Of a stretch of DNA of 64,000 bases, positions 38,356 to 46,847 are shown one piece after another. This DNA comes from Microbacterium sp. (GTDB taxonomy: Bacteria > Actinomycetota > Actinomycetes > Actinomycetales > Microbacteriaceae): positions 62,001 to 126,000 of the forward strand of contig JAEKKN010000021.1 in the NCBI GenBank assembly GCA_019510305.1, written 5' to 3'. The notes below the pieces were generated by a model. It had not been told where the DNA came from. It ran no database searches and saw only the letters and a list, made by a program, of their open reading frames with translations. Each line of letters begins with the position of its first letter. The first letter of the stretch is position 1. Position numbers and translations under genes: made by a program.

Positions 38356-40785
38356 ATGCACCGTGAGGTCTATTCGCAGCCGTGGGAGTACCGGGATCTC
38401 ACCACGGGAACACCAGGGGATCTCCGCCCGGTGGTCGTCCCTCACGACGCCGTGCTCGCATTGCCGCGCGTCGCGGACCCCCGTCAGATGGCCTCGGGAT
38501 ACTTCCCTGGTGGGAAGTGGGAGTACCGCACCCGAATCTTCGCTCCCGCGCACTGGCGAGACCGGCACGTCGTCCTCGAGTTCGAAGCCGTACACCGCTC
38601 AGCCGTGGTCTTCGTGAACGGAGACCTCGCGGGGCGCCAGCCGTCCGGAAGCACTTCTCTCGTGGTGGAGCTCGACGCGTTCCTGCGATACGGCGTCGAG
38701 AACGAGGTCGTGGTCGAGACTCGTGCCGACCGCGACGCGCGATGGTACACGGGAGGCGGGATCATCCGACCCGTGCACATCGTCGTGGCTCCCCGGGCGC
38801 ACATTCCGCTCGACGGCGTCGTGGTGACCACTCCGGAGCACGATGCGGAGTCGTCCCTCGTGCAGATCATGACGACCGTGCGCAATCTCGCACCCGTCCC
38901 CGTCGTGCGGTGGCTGGAGACGAGCCTCTCGAGCCCGTCGGGTGACGTGGTCGGCGTGGACAGGGCCAGAGTCAGCGTGCCCGCACGCGGTGAGGCGCAA
39001 GTCAGTCAGCGCATTCTGGTGGACGCGCCTCGGCGCTGGTCCGTGGACACCCCGGAGCTGTACCGCGCGACATCGCTTCTCACCTCGGGTGCGGGGGACG
39101 AGACCCAGGCGGATCGGAGCGACGTCGTCTTCGGCATCCGCTCGCTTCATCTGGACCCCCGACGCGGCCTGCGGGTGAACGGTCAGCCGGTGAAGCTGCG
39201 CGGCGCCTGCGTGCACGCCGACAACGGGGTCATCGGCGGGGCGACGTTCGACGCCGCAGAGGAGCGTCGGGTCGCGATCCTCAAGTCCGCCGGGTTCAAT
39301 GCGATCCGCAGCGCCCACCAGCCCATGAGCAGGGCCATGCTGGACGCCTGCGATCGGATCGGGATGCTCGTGATGGACGAGCTCACCGACGTGTGGACGA
39401 AGGCGAAGTCGCCCGAGGACGGCTCCGACGTGTTCCTCGACCGCTGGCCGTCAGACCTCGAGGCGATGATCCGCAAGGACAGAAACCATCCCAGCGTCAT
39501 CATGTACTCGATCGGCAATGAGATCCCCGAGGCGGCGACGCGATCGGGCAGCGAACTGACCAGAGCCATGGCGGCGGCGACCCGCGCGCTGGACCCGACG
39601 CGCTACGTGACGGCGGCCGTCAACGGCGCGCTCTTCGTGATGGATGGCGCGGTCGATGTCGATCCCGAGCGGCTGGGCGGCGCGTCGCTGGATGCGGTGG
39701 CCGAGATCAACGCCCGCTCGATGAGCCTCGAGGACCGTATGAGCGCTCTGGCTCTCACGGATGCCGTCGCCGAACTCACGGAAGAGGCCTACGGAGCGCT
39801 CGACATCGCCGGGATGAACTACCAGGACGCCCGTTACGTGCTCGATCACGAGCGGTACCCGAATCGGGTCATCGTCGGATCGGAGACCTTCCCGACCCGG
39901 ATCGACCGTCTGTGGGGACTGGTCCTTGCCAACCCGCACGTCATCGGCGATTTCACGTGGACCGGCTGGGACTATCTCGGCGAGCCGGGCCTGGGACGCA
40001 TGCACTACCGGGACGGCGAGCCAGACGGGGGAGCGCTCGGCGCCTACCCCTTCCTCATCTCGTTCGCCGGCGACATCGACATCACGGGCGAACGACGCCC
40101 CGCGTCCTACTTTCGTGAGATCGTCTTCGGCCTGCGCTCCGAACCTTTCATCGCTGTGCGGAGACCGCACACCCGCGGCCGTGAGATGAAGGCCGCTCCG
40201 TGGTCGTGGACGGACAGCATCCCCTCCTGGACGTGGCCGGATGCCGGCTCGGACCCGCTCGAGGTGGAGGTCTACAGCGACGCGGCAGAGGTCGAGCTGT
40301 TCGCCGCAGGATCCTCGCTCGGACGACAGCCCGCCGGCGTCGCGCACGGATACCGCGCGCTGTTCGAGGTGCCGTACGCCCCGGGCAGGCTGGAGGCCCT
40401 CGCCGTGCGCGACGGAGTGCCGACCGAGCGGACGGTGCTGCGGACGGCCGGAACCGACCGTCGTCTCGCGCTGAGCGCAGAGCTCTCAGATCAGGATGCC
40501 GGGGGCCACCGGCTCGCATTCGTCGTCGTCGAGCTCGTGGACGACGCCGGGGTGCGGGCGACCGATGGCGACTTCGAGGTCGAGGTCGCCATCGACGGTC
40601 CGGGAGTGCTCCAGGGGTTCGGCAGTGCACGTCCCGAGACCGAGGAGTCGTTCGTAGACTCCCGCCACCGCCTCTATGACGGGCGTGCCCTCGCCGTCAT
40701 CCGCGCGACCGGGTCGGGCCGCATCGTGGTGACGGCCTCGACGCCGGGCCTGCCGTCCGCGTACGTGGAGGTGCGGGCCAGCTGA
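38356..40785 (+). CDS. GH2 family glycoside hydrolase (beta-galactosidase-like)
   Basis: An 809-residue GH2 enzyme: sugar-binding jelly roll (PGGKWEYRTRIF, about 50-160), immunoglobulin-like domain, barrel with RSAHQPMS, acid/base Glu 389 in SIGNEIPEA and nucleophile Glu 510 in VGSETFP, then C-terminal beta domains (about 610-809). Motifs are those of the smaller GH2 branch that includes beta-galactosidases and beta-glucuronidases of plant-glycan loci, not LacZ. No signal peptide. ATG 38356 has GAGAAGGAG upstream. Transcribed from a GntR-controlled promoter. Confidence 0.91.
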   Translation: MHREVYSQPWEYRDLTTGTPGDLRPVVVPHDAVLALPRVADPRQMASGYFPGGKWEYRTRIFAPAHWRDRHVVLEFEAVHRSAVVFVNGDLAGRQPSGSTSLVVELDAFLRYGVENEVVVETRADRDARWYTGGGIIRPVHIVVAPRAHIPLDGVVVTTPEHDAESSLVQIMTTVRNLAPVPVVRWLETSLSSPSGDVVGVDRARVSVPARGEAQVSQRILVDAPRRWSVDTPELYRATSLLTSGAGDETQADRSDVVFGIRSLHLDPRRGLRVNGQPVKLRGACVHADNGVIGGATFDAAEERRVAILKSAGFNAIRSAHQPMSRAMLDACDRIGMLVMDELTDVWTKAKSPEDGSDVFLDRWPSDLEAMIRKDRNHPSVIMYSIGNEIPEAATRSGSELTRAMAAATRALDPTRYVTAAVNGALFVMDGAVDVDPERLGGASLDAVAEINARSMSLEDRMSALALTDAVAELTEEAYGALDIAGMNYQDARYVLDHERYPNRVIVGSETFPTRIDRLWGLVLANPHVIGDFTWTGWDYLGEPGLGRMHYRDGEPDGGALGAYPFLISFAGDIDITGERRPASYFREIVFGLRSEPFIAVRRPHTRGREMKAAPWSWTDSIPSWTWPDAGSDPLEVEVYSDAAEVELFAAGSSLGRQPAGVAHGYRALFEVPYAPGRLEALAVRDGVPTERTVLRTAGTDRRLALSAELSDQDAGGHRLAFVVVELVDDAGVRATDGDFEVEVAIDGPGVLQGFGSARPETEESFVDSRHRLYDGRALAVIRATGSGRIVVTASTPGLPSAYVEVRAS

Positions 40786-40799
40786 GAAGCCGGCCCGCA
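40772..40799. terminator. terminator hairpin
   Basis: TGCGGGCC (40772-40779) and GGCCCGCA (40792-40799) form a perfect 8-bp stem across the GH2 stop codon, facing the convergent ThuA gene. Confidence 0.55.
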
Positions 40800-40822
40800 T
40801 CAGCGGAGCGTCAGATCCCCGT

Positions 40823-41521
40823 TCAGCGGCTGGCCCACAGAAGCCCCCTTTCGACGATCGTCCGCACCGGCGGCTCATCCAGCACGTCGAGCTTGTGACC
40901 GGCGGTGCAGACGAAGATCCGTCCTGCGCCCCACAGCCGCGTCCACACCACCGGCGTCGTGAACGGGCGATGCCAGGCGTCGAAGTCGCGGTGCACGATC
41001 TCGGTCGTCGCCAGGACGTCGTTGTAGGCGTCGGACAGCACCCAGTACTGCTCCGTGTGGAGGCGGAAGTCCTCGACACCCGACACGATCGGGTGATCGC
41101 GACGCTCGGGCACGATGTTCACGGTGAAGTCGAGGTAGTTGTCGGACTGCTCGCCCGTCCGTTCCTCCCTCGGCACCGCGGCGTGATGGGCGAACTGCCC
41201 GCCGATCAGCTGAAGGTAGTCGGCGCTGTTGCGATACGAATCTGCGATCCCGCCGTGCCATCCGGCAAGACCCGTGCCGGCGACGACGGCAGCGATCAGC
41301 CCCGAGATCTCGTCGTCGGCGATGGTGTTCATGGTGTTCACCTGCACCACGAGGTCGACGGCGGCCATGATCGCGGCGTCGGCGTATACGGCCGTCCCCT
41401 CCTCGACTCTGACCTCGAATCCCTCTCCTTCGAGGAAGGGGATCATCGAGTCGGTGGTCTGCACCGGCTCGTGTCCATCCCATCCGCCGCGTACGATGAG
41501 GGCCTGTTTCTTCTGTGTCAT
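40823..41521 (-). CDS. ThuA-like protein, copy 3
   Basis: A 232-residue ThuA-domain protein, the paralogue of the 19656 product: RGGWDGHEPV, GLAGWHGGIADSYRNS, DYLQLIGGQF, TEQYWVL and the final WASR are all shared. It follows the GH95 gene by 16 nt on the same strand, so it is co-expressed with a fucosidase rather than with an oxidoreductase. That context suggests it handles a keto derivative of the released or fucosylated sugar, or supplies a general function for this ThuA subgroup. No signal peptide. Confidence 0.86.
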   Translation of the reverse strand: MTQKKQALIVRGGWDGHEPVQTTDSMIPFLEGEGFEVRVEEGTAVYADAAIMAAVDLVVQVNTMNTIADDEISGLIAAVVAGTGLAGWHGGIADSYRNSADYLQLIGGQFAHHAAVPREERTGEQSDNYLDFTVNIVPERRDHPIVSGVEDFRLHTEQYWVLSDAYNDVLATTEIVHRDFDAWHRPFTTPVVWTRLWGAGRIFVCTAGHKLDVLDEPPVRTIVERGLLWASR

Positions 41522-41537
41522 GATGTGGGCTTTCGTT

Positions 41538-43892
41538 TCAGTACCCCGCAGCCGGGGCGGCTTCGGGGAGGCGCTCGAGTCTGATGGTGCGCGGTCCGTG
41601 CGACAGATCGACCGACCGGGTCCTCCCCAGACCGCTCACCGAGACGACGTCGCCGTGGCGGGCGGCATCCGAGCCGGGCACGAGCGCGAGCGAGACCGTC
41701 GCGCCGTCGGCGTCCCAGGTCAACTGGTCGATCACGATGCCGCCGCGTGCTCGCACGCCGCGGATCGAGCCGGACGGCCACGACGCCGGCAGCGCTGGGA
41801 GAACCGTCAGCGATCCCGGCTGCGACTGGACCAGCATCTCGATCACGACGGCGGGCAGCCCGCCGCTCGCGTCGACGTTGAAGATCGAGTCGCCATCGTG
41901 CGTGGACACGGCATTGGGCCGCCAGAAGTCGCGGGCGAGGGACTCGACGCACCTCAACGCGGCATCCGCATCTCCGAGCCGGGCTGCCGCGAGCCCCAGT
42001 CCGACCAGACCGAACGCCATCTCCTGGCGGCCGTCGGGCCCGGCCCAGGGCCTCTCGTCTCGCCAGTCCAGCTTCCTGCGGATCGTCTCGAGCGCCGCCG
42101 CGCGGAGCTCGAGTGTCTGAGCCACTGGATCCTCCTCGTACCAGAACGGGTACAGCTGCGAGACGTGACGGTGCGCGAGCTGCTCGTCGAAGGCCGGATC
42201 CAGCCACTCGGCGAACGTGCCGTCATCCGCGACACGGTACGGCGGAAGTCGATCGGCGAAAGATCTCCATGCGGCGAGGTCGGCGTCCTCGCCCAGCAGA
42301 TCGGCGATCCGGATGCTGAGGCGAGCGGCGTCCCGGAACGCGGCGACATCCATGGTCGCGTCGACCGCGAGCGGATTGTTGCGGTTGGCCGGAGTGTTCT
42401 CGGGTGAGTACGACGGTGCGAGATGGAGGGTGCCCGCGTCGTCCGTGAACGCGACCGATGTCGCGAACGCCATGACGTTCCGGGCGAGCGGCCACGCGTA
42501 CTCGCGCAGCGTCTCGAGGTCGCCGGTCGCGCAGAACTGATCCCACGCGAGGCGCAGCACCCACGCGCCCCCGGCCATCCAGTAGAGGTGCGGATACGCC
42601 GTGGCGAAGTGATTGCTGCGGCCGTGCGAATCGAAGCGGGCGGGGAGCAGCCATCCCTCGGCGCCGAACACCCGCTCTGCGTTCTCGGCGTAATCCTCGA
42701 GGTGGCGGAAGATCGCCCGCAGATAGGACGTGAACAGCTCGGGGGTGCCGGATGCGACCAGGGAGGCGACCCCGCCGTGCTGCACGTTGCCGTTCTGGGT
42801 CCAGTCGCCCGACCACGCCGGCCGTCGGGTTCCCTGCCAGATGCCGACCAGCGTGGGCGGCAGCACGCCGGTGGAGGAGATGATCGTGTGCCGACCCGCC
42901 GCGAAGGCGAGCTCGAGCGCCGCGAGGACGCCGTCCGGGTCCCCTGCCCGCGCGCTCTCGAGCACGGCGTCGTACGAGACCGAGTCGGCCACGCCGCTGT
43001 GCAGATCGAGGGCGGAGGCCGCGAACAAGGACGCGTGCGAGGCCGTCTCGGGCGCAGCCGCACCGACGAGTCCGCCGGACAGCTCGACGCGGATCGGCAG
43101 GCTCACGGCCACGCCGGCCGGGATCCGCACTCGCACGCCGCCGTCCGCAGGGTGCGGATCGAGATCGGCGGGTACGTCGACCTCGACCCGCGCACCCGTG
43201 GGCTGCCAGGGGCTCGGCGCGTGCTCGCGGACGAACGGGGACAGCTTCTCCGCATCGACGTCCACCTCGATCAGCAGGCGACCGCCCTCGAACGCGGGCT
43301 CGGAAGGGGCCAGGAAGACGCCGTAGTCCGTGGAGGGGTAGTCTCCGTTTCCCGGCTCGTCGGGGCCGAAATCGAGAGACAGCACGCCCATCACTTCCCG
43401 GGTGGAGAAGAGCTCGATCGCCAGGCTCCCCGCGGCGCGGTCGGGAACCAGTGCGATGCTGTTCCGTTCGCCGGAAGAGGTGGACCATTCCACTTCGACG
43501 CGACCCGTCGTGAAGTCTCCGACCCGGCGGTAGGTCGACTCCTCGATCGGGTCGTCGGGCGTCCATGAGAGCGCCGCGACCGGCACGAACGGATCGGTCC
43601 AGATCAGCCGTCCGTCGTATCCGTCCTCCGCAGCGGTGCGGGAGGTGATCTCCGCCGCGGCATCCGTATCGCCGGCGACGACGGCGGCGCGGACGTCGGC
43701 GATCGCGGTGCTGATGCGGGGCGCGGCGATCGCCGAGTTCACGGGCAGGAAGAACTCCTCGTGGCAGACGTGGACGACGTGACGCGCTGGGGTGCCGGAC
43801 AGCACCGCGCCGAGCGAGCCCGTGCCCGCGACGAGACCGTGCTCCCAATCGAGAGCAGCGGATGAGCTCCAGAACCCGGTTCTGTCGGACAC
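41538..43892 (-). CDS. GH95 family alpha-L-fucosidase (or alpha-L-galactosidase)
   Basis: A 784-residue protein with the GH95 layout: N-terminal beta domain (WEHGLVAGTGSLGAVLSG, HEEFFLPVN), (alpha/alpha)6 barrel with QNGNVQHGG, SYSPENTPANRNNP (catalytic Glu region), HRHVSQLYPFW and a C-terminal domain with SIFNVDASGGLPAVVIEMLVQS (split motif) and LPALPASWPSGS. GH95 enzymes remove alpha-1,2-linked L-fucose or L-galactose by inversion. GTG 43892 has GGGAAGGA 8 nt upstream, so the ten upstream in-frame residues are dropped. No signal peptide: fucosylated oligosaccharides must be imported first. Confidence 0.9.
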   Translation of the reverse strand: MSDRTGFWSSSAALDWEHGLVAGTGSLGAVLSGTPARHVVHVCHEEFFLPVNSAIAAPRISTAIADVRAAVVAGDTDAAAEITSRTAAEDGYDGRLIWTDPFVPVAALSWTPDDPIEESTYRRVGDFTTGRVEVEWSTSSGERNSIALVPDRAAGSLAIELFSTREVMGVLSLDFGPDEPGNGDYPSTDYGVFLAPSEPAFEGGRLLIEVDVDAEKLSPFVREHAPSPWQPTGARVEVDVPADLDPHPADGGVRVRIPAGVAVSLPIRVELSGGLVGAAAPETASHASLFAASALDLHSGVADSVSYDAVLESARAGDPDGVLAALELAFAAGRHTIISSTGVLPPTLVGIWQGTRRPAWSGDWTQNGNVQHGGVASLVASGTPELFTSYLRAIFRHLEDYAENAERVFGAEGWLLPARFDSHGRSNHFATAYPHLYWMAGGAWVLRLAWDQFCATGDLETLREYAWPLARNVMAFATSVAFTDDAGTLHLAPSYSPENTPANRNNPLAVDATMDVAAFRDAARLSIRIADLLGEDADLAAWRSFADRLPPYRVADDGTFAEWLDPAFDEQLAHRHVSQLYPFWYEEDPVAQTLELRAAALETIRRKLDWRDERPWAGPDGRQEMAFGLVGLGLAAARLGDADAALRCVESLARDFWRPNAVSTHDGDSIFNVDASGGLPAVVIEMLVQSQPGSLTVLPALPASWPSGSIRGVRARGGIVIDQLTWDADGATVSLALVPGSDAARHGDVVSVSGLGRTRSVDLSHGPRTIRLERLPEAAPAAGY

Positions 43893-43969
43893 GGCGTGAT
43901 TCCTTCCCTGCGGACAATGCAACGGCTACGCGATCACAGCCTATCGAGAATCATCGAATGAATTCGCCT

Positions 43970-44941
43970 TCACGTTACATCCGCAGCTTCTCGCCACGCA
44001 TCGATCTCGTCCCACAGGGCCTCCGGGATCGGTGCGGATGCGCGCTCGATGCCCTGTTCGACCTGCGGTCGATCTCGCGCGCCGATCACGACCGACGCGA
44101 CCGCAGGATGCCGCAGGGGAAACTGGACGGCGGCGTCGGGCAGCGTCACTCCGTGCGTTCGGCAGATCTCGGCGAGACGCATCGCCCGCCTGACGAGATG
44201 ATCCGGCGTCGTCCGGTAGTCGAACCGCGAGGCCGCGTCGACGTGCGCGCGACTCAGCAGGCCGGAGTTGTACACGCCGGCGGCGACGACAGCGACGCCT
44301 CGCTCCTGCGCCAGAGGGAGCAGATCCGCTTCCGCGGAGCGATCCAGCAGCGTGTAGCGGCCGGCGAGCATGACGACGTCGATGTCGCAGCGGCGCACGA
44401 ACTCCGCCAGCATCGCCGATTGGTTCATGCCCGCGCCGATCGCCCTGACAACGCCCTGATCCCGCAGTTCCACGAGAGCGTCGACCGCCTCTGTGGACGC
44501 CTGCTCCCAGTGATCGTCGGGGTCGTGGAGATAGACGACGTCGATCCGGTCCAGCGCGAGTCGCTTCAGGCTCGCTTCGAGAGAGCGCAGGATCCCGTCG
44601 CGAGAGAAGTCCCAGACGCGGCGGTGCGTGGCTGCCACCGCGAAGTCGTCGTCGAGACGGTCGGCGTGCTCGGGGGTGGGCTTGAGGAGGCGTCCGACCT
44701 TGGTCGACAGGATCCACTCCGAGCGAGGGCGATCGGCCAGAAGTGCACCCACCCGCCGTTCGGACAGTCCGAGTCCGTAGTGGGGCGCGGTGTCGAAGTA
44801 GCGCACGCCCGCGTCCCATGCGGCATCCACGGCGGCGGCGCAGTCCTCGTCGCTCGTCGCCCTGTACAGGTTGCCGAACGCGCTGCCGCCGAGACCGAGC
44901 CGGGGGAGTGAGAGCCCCGCGGGCGAAAGTCGACCGTTCAT
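43970..44941 (-). CDS. aldo/keto reductase, L-fucose/D-threo-aldose 1-dehydrogenase type
   Basis: A 323-residue aldo/keto reductase of the L-galactose/L-fucose dehydrogenase branch. YFDTAPHYGLGLSERRVG (Asp, Tyr), LSTKVGRLL (Lys) and VVYLHDPDDH (His) give the catalytic tetrad; the last motif is characteristic of D-threo-aldose 1-dehydrogenases. It would oxidise L-fucose at C1 to the lactone, the first step before L-fuconate dehydratase. Divergent from the zinc dehydrogenase at 45000 and upstream of GH95 on the same strand. ATG 44941 has GGAGG 4 nt upstream. A possible promoter is TTGAAA...TGTAGC on the minus strand between 44990 and 44960. Confidence 0.88.
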   Translation of the reverse strand: MNGRLSPAGLSLPRLGLGGSAFGNLYRATSDEDCAAAVDAAWDAGVRYFDTAPHYGLGLSERRVGALLADRPRSEWILSTKVGRLLKPTPEHADRLDDDFAVAATHRRVWDFSRDGILRSLEASLKRLALDRIDVVYLHDPDDHWEQASTEAVDALVELRDQGVVRAIGAGMNQSAMLAEFVRRCDIDVVMLAGRYTLLDRSAEADLLPLAQERGVAVVAAGVYNSGLLSRAHVDAASRFDYRTTPDHLVRRAMRLAEICRTHGVTLPDAAVQFPLRHPAVASVVIGARDRPQVEQGIERASAPIPEALWDEIDAWREAADVT

Positions 44942-44999
44942 GATCCTCCGTTCGCGCTACAGTGAATTCATCATATCTTTCAATGCCGCAGGAGTTGCC

Positions 45000-46022
45000 A
45001 TGCGTAGCGTGTCGTACATCGGGTCAGGTCGGGTCGAGGTCTCAGAACAGCCGGCGGCTGTCCCCGCCGCGGGAGAAGTGCAGCTGTCCGTGGCGTTCAC
45101 GGGCCTCTGCGGCACCGACATGCACATCATCCACGGATCCATGGACGCTCGGGTGACGACACCTCTGGTGTTCGGGCACGAGATGAGCGGCATCGTCGAG
45201 CAGATCGGGGCGGGTGTCGAGGGATGGTCGGTCGGTGACCGGGTCACGGTCATGCCGCTGCAATGGGACGACAGCTGCCCCGCGTGCCTTGCCGGGCATC
45301 GACACATCTGCCAGAACCTCGACTTCGTGGGGATCGACTCGCCGGGTTCTCTGCAGCAGCGCTGGAACGTCAGAGCCGAGTGGCTGATCCGTCTGCCCGA
45401 CGACATGCCCCTGGACATCGCGGCCCTCGCCGAGCCGACCGCGGTCGCCGTGCACGATGTGCGCCGATCCGAGCTCCGCCCAGGCGACAAGGTCGTCGTG
45501 ATCGGCGGCGGACCGATCGGACTGCTCATCGCGAGCGTTGCTCGTCATCTCGGCGCCGAGGTCGTCGTGATCGAGCTCGCGCCCGCCCGGCGTGCGCAGA
45601 TCGCAGAGCTGGGCTTCGAGACGCTCGATCCGCGCGTGACGAATCAAGACGCCTGGGTGGAGCGATGGACCGGGGGCGCAGGGGCGGATGTCGTCTTCGA
45701 GGTCTCCGGTGCGGCCGCCGCGGTGCTGGGAGCGACGTCGCTGGCCAAGGTCCGCGGAACGGTCGTGGTGGTCGCGATCCACCCGACTCCGCGCCCGATA
45801 GACCTGCAGCGGGTGTTCTGGCGCGAGCTGCGCCTGCTCGGGGCACGCGTCTACGAGCGTCGCGACTTCGATACGGCAGTCGGACTGCTCGCGGAGGGAG
45901 CGATCCCGACAGAGTTGCTGATCACGAAGATCGTTCCGCTCTCGCAGGTGCAGTCGGCGTTCGACGACCTGGAGCAGGGGAACGCGCTGAAGATACTCGT
46001 CGACGTGGGGGCCGGCGAGTGA
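45000..46022 (+). CDS. zinc-dependent alcohol/sugar dehydrogenase (MDR)
   Basis: A 340-residue zinc dehydrogenase: catalytic zinc ligands in GLCGTDMHI (Cys) and FGHEMSG (His, Glu); the structural zinc lobe is reduced (CPACLAGHRHIC, three Cys); cofactor motif GGGPIGLL at about 170. Similar to threonine/sorbitol dehydrogenases and galactitol or fuconate-branch dehydrogenases. ATG 45000 has AGGAG 7 nt upstream. It overlaps the SDR gene by GTGA. In context it likely oxidises an intermediate of L-fucose breakdown; which one cannot be told. Confidence 0.88.
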   Translation: MRSVSYIGSGRVEVSEQPAAVPAAGEVQLSVAFTGLCGTDMHIIHGSMDARVTTPLVFGHEMSGIVEQIGAGVEGWSVGDRVTVMPLQWDDSCPACLAGHRHICQNLDFVGIDSPGSLQQRWNVRAEWLIRLPDDMPLDIAALAEPTAVAVHDVRRSELRPGDKVVVIGGGPIGLLIASVARHLGAEVVVIELAPARRAQIAELGFETLDPRVTNQDAWVERWTGGAGADVVFEVSGAAAAVLGATSLAKVRGTVVVVAIHPTPRPIDLQRVFWRELRLLGARVYERRDFDTAVGLLAEGAIPTELLITKIVPLSQVQSAFDDLEQGNALKILVDVGAGE

Positions 46023-46777
46023 GCGGCCCGTTCGACCTCACCGGACGGCTCGCCGTCGTGACGGGAGCATCCCGAGGCATCGGCCGCGCGATCGCCGAGT
46101 CGCTCGCCGAAGCGGGGGCTGACATCATCGCGGTGAGCGCGTCCATCGACCCGACGCGAAGCGCGGTGGGGGATGCCGTGACCGCACGCGGACGCGCGTT
46201 CGAGGCATTTGCCTGCGACTTCGCGGACCCCTCCTCAGTCGCCGCACTCGGCGCCCGGCTCCGGGACCGGCCCGTGGACATCCTCGTCAACAACGCAGGC
46301 ATGATCCGTCGCGCCCCCGCTGCCGAGCACCCGCTCGAATGGTGGGACGAGGTCATCCAGGTCGATCTGACGAGCCAGTTCGCCTTCACCCAGGCCCTCG
46401 CGGGCGGCATGCTGGAGCGTCGGCGGGGAAAGATCATCTTCACCGCCTCCCTGCTCGCCTTCCAGGGAGGCATCAACGTGCCCGGTTACGCAGCGGCGAA
46501 GTCTGCGATCGCCGGCCTCGCGAAAGCACTGTCGAACGAGTGGGCGGCACACGGCGTCACCGTCAACGCGATCGCTCCCGGCTATATCGCCACCGACAAC
46601 ACCCAGGCGCTGCAGGACGACCCGGAGCGCTCTCGGGCGATCCTCGAGCGCATCCCGGCAGGGCGATGGGGTGCGGCATCCGACATCGGCGGGGCCGCGG
46701 TGTTCCTCGCCGCACCGGCATCCGACTACGTGTCGGGAGTGATCCTGCCGGTCGACGGAGGATGGCTCGGGCGCTGA
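46019..46777 (+). CDS. SDR family oxidoreductase (KduD-like)
   Basis: A 252-residue classical short-chain dehydrogenase: TGASRGIGRAIAE cofactor motif, NNAG, catalytic Ser in FTASLLAFQGG, YAAAK (Tyr/Lys), C-terminal VSGVILPVDGGW. It resembles 2-deoxy-D-gluconate 3-dehydrogenase KduD and 2-keto-3-deoxy-L-fuconate dehydrogenases. The latter fits the neighbouring fuconate dehydratase, where NAD-dependent oxidation of 2-keto-3-deoxy-L-fuconate is the next step. GTG 46019 overlaps the previous stop. Confidence 0.9.
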   Translation: MSGPFDLTGRLAVVTGASRGIGRAIAESLAEAGADIIAVSASIDPTRSAVGDAVTARGRAFEAFACDFADPSSVAALGARLRDRPVDILVNNAGMIRRAPAAEHPLEWWDEVIQVDLTSQFAFTQALAGGMLERRRGKIIFTASLLAFQGGINVPGYAAAKSAIAGLAKALSNEWAAHGVTVNAIAPGYIATDNTQALQDDPERSRAILERIPAGRWGAASDIGGAAVFLAAPASDYVSGVILPVDGGWLGR

Positions 46778-46847
46778 CGTCACCGAGTCCATGTTCGGGG
46801 CGCGCCCTGCGGCCCCTGTCCTCGTGATGGAGGACGGCGAGCGGTGG

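Noticed and set aside
46778..46847. Weak hairpin GTCCTC/GAGGAC between SDR and LuxR genes as terminator
   Set aside because: Only a 6-bp stem; too short to claim in GC-rich DNA.
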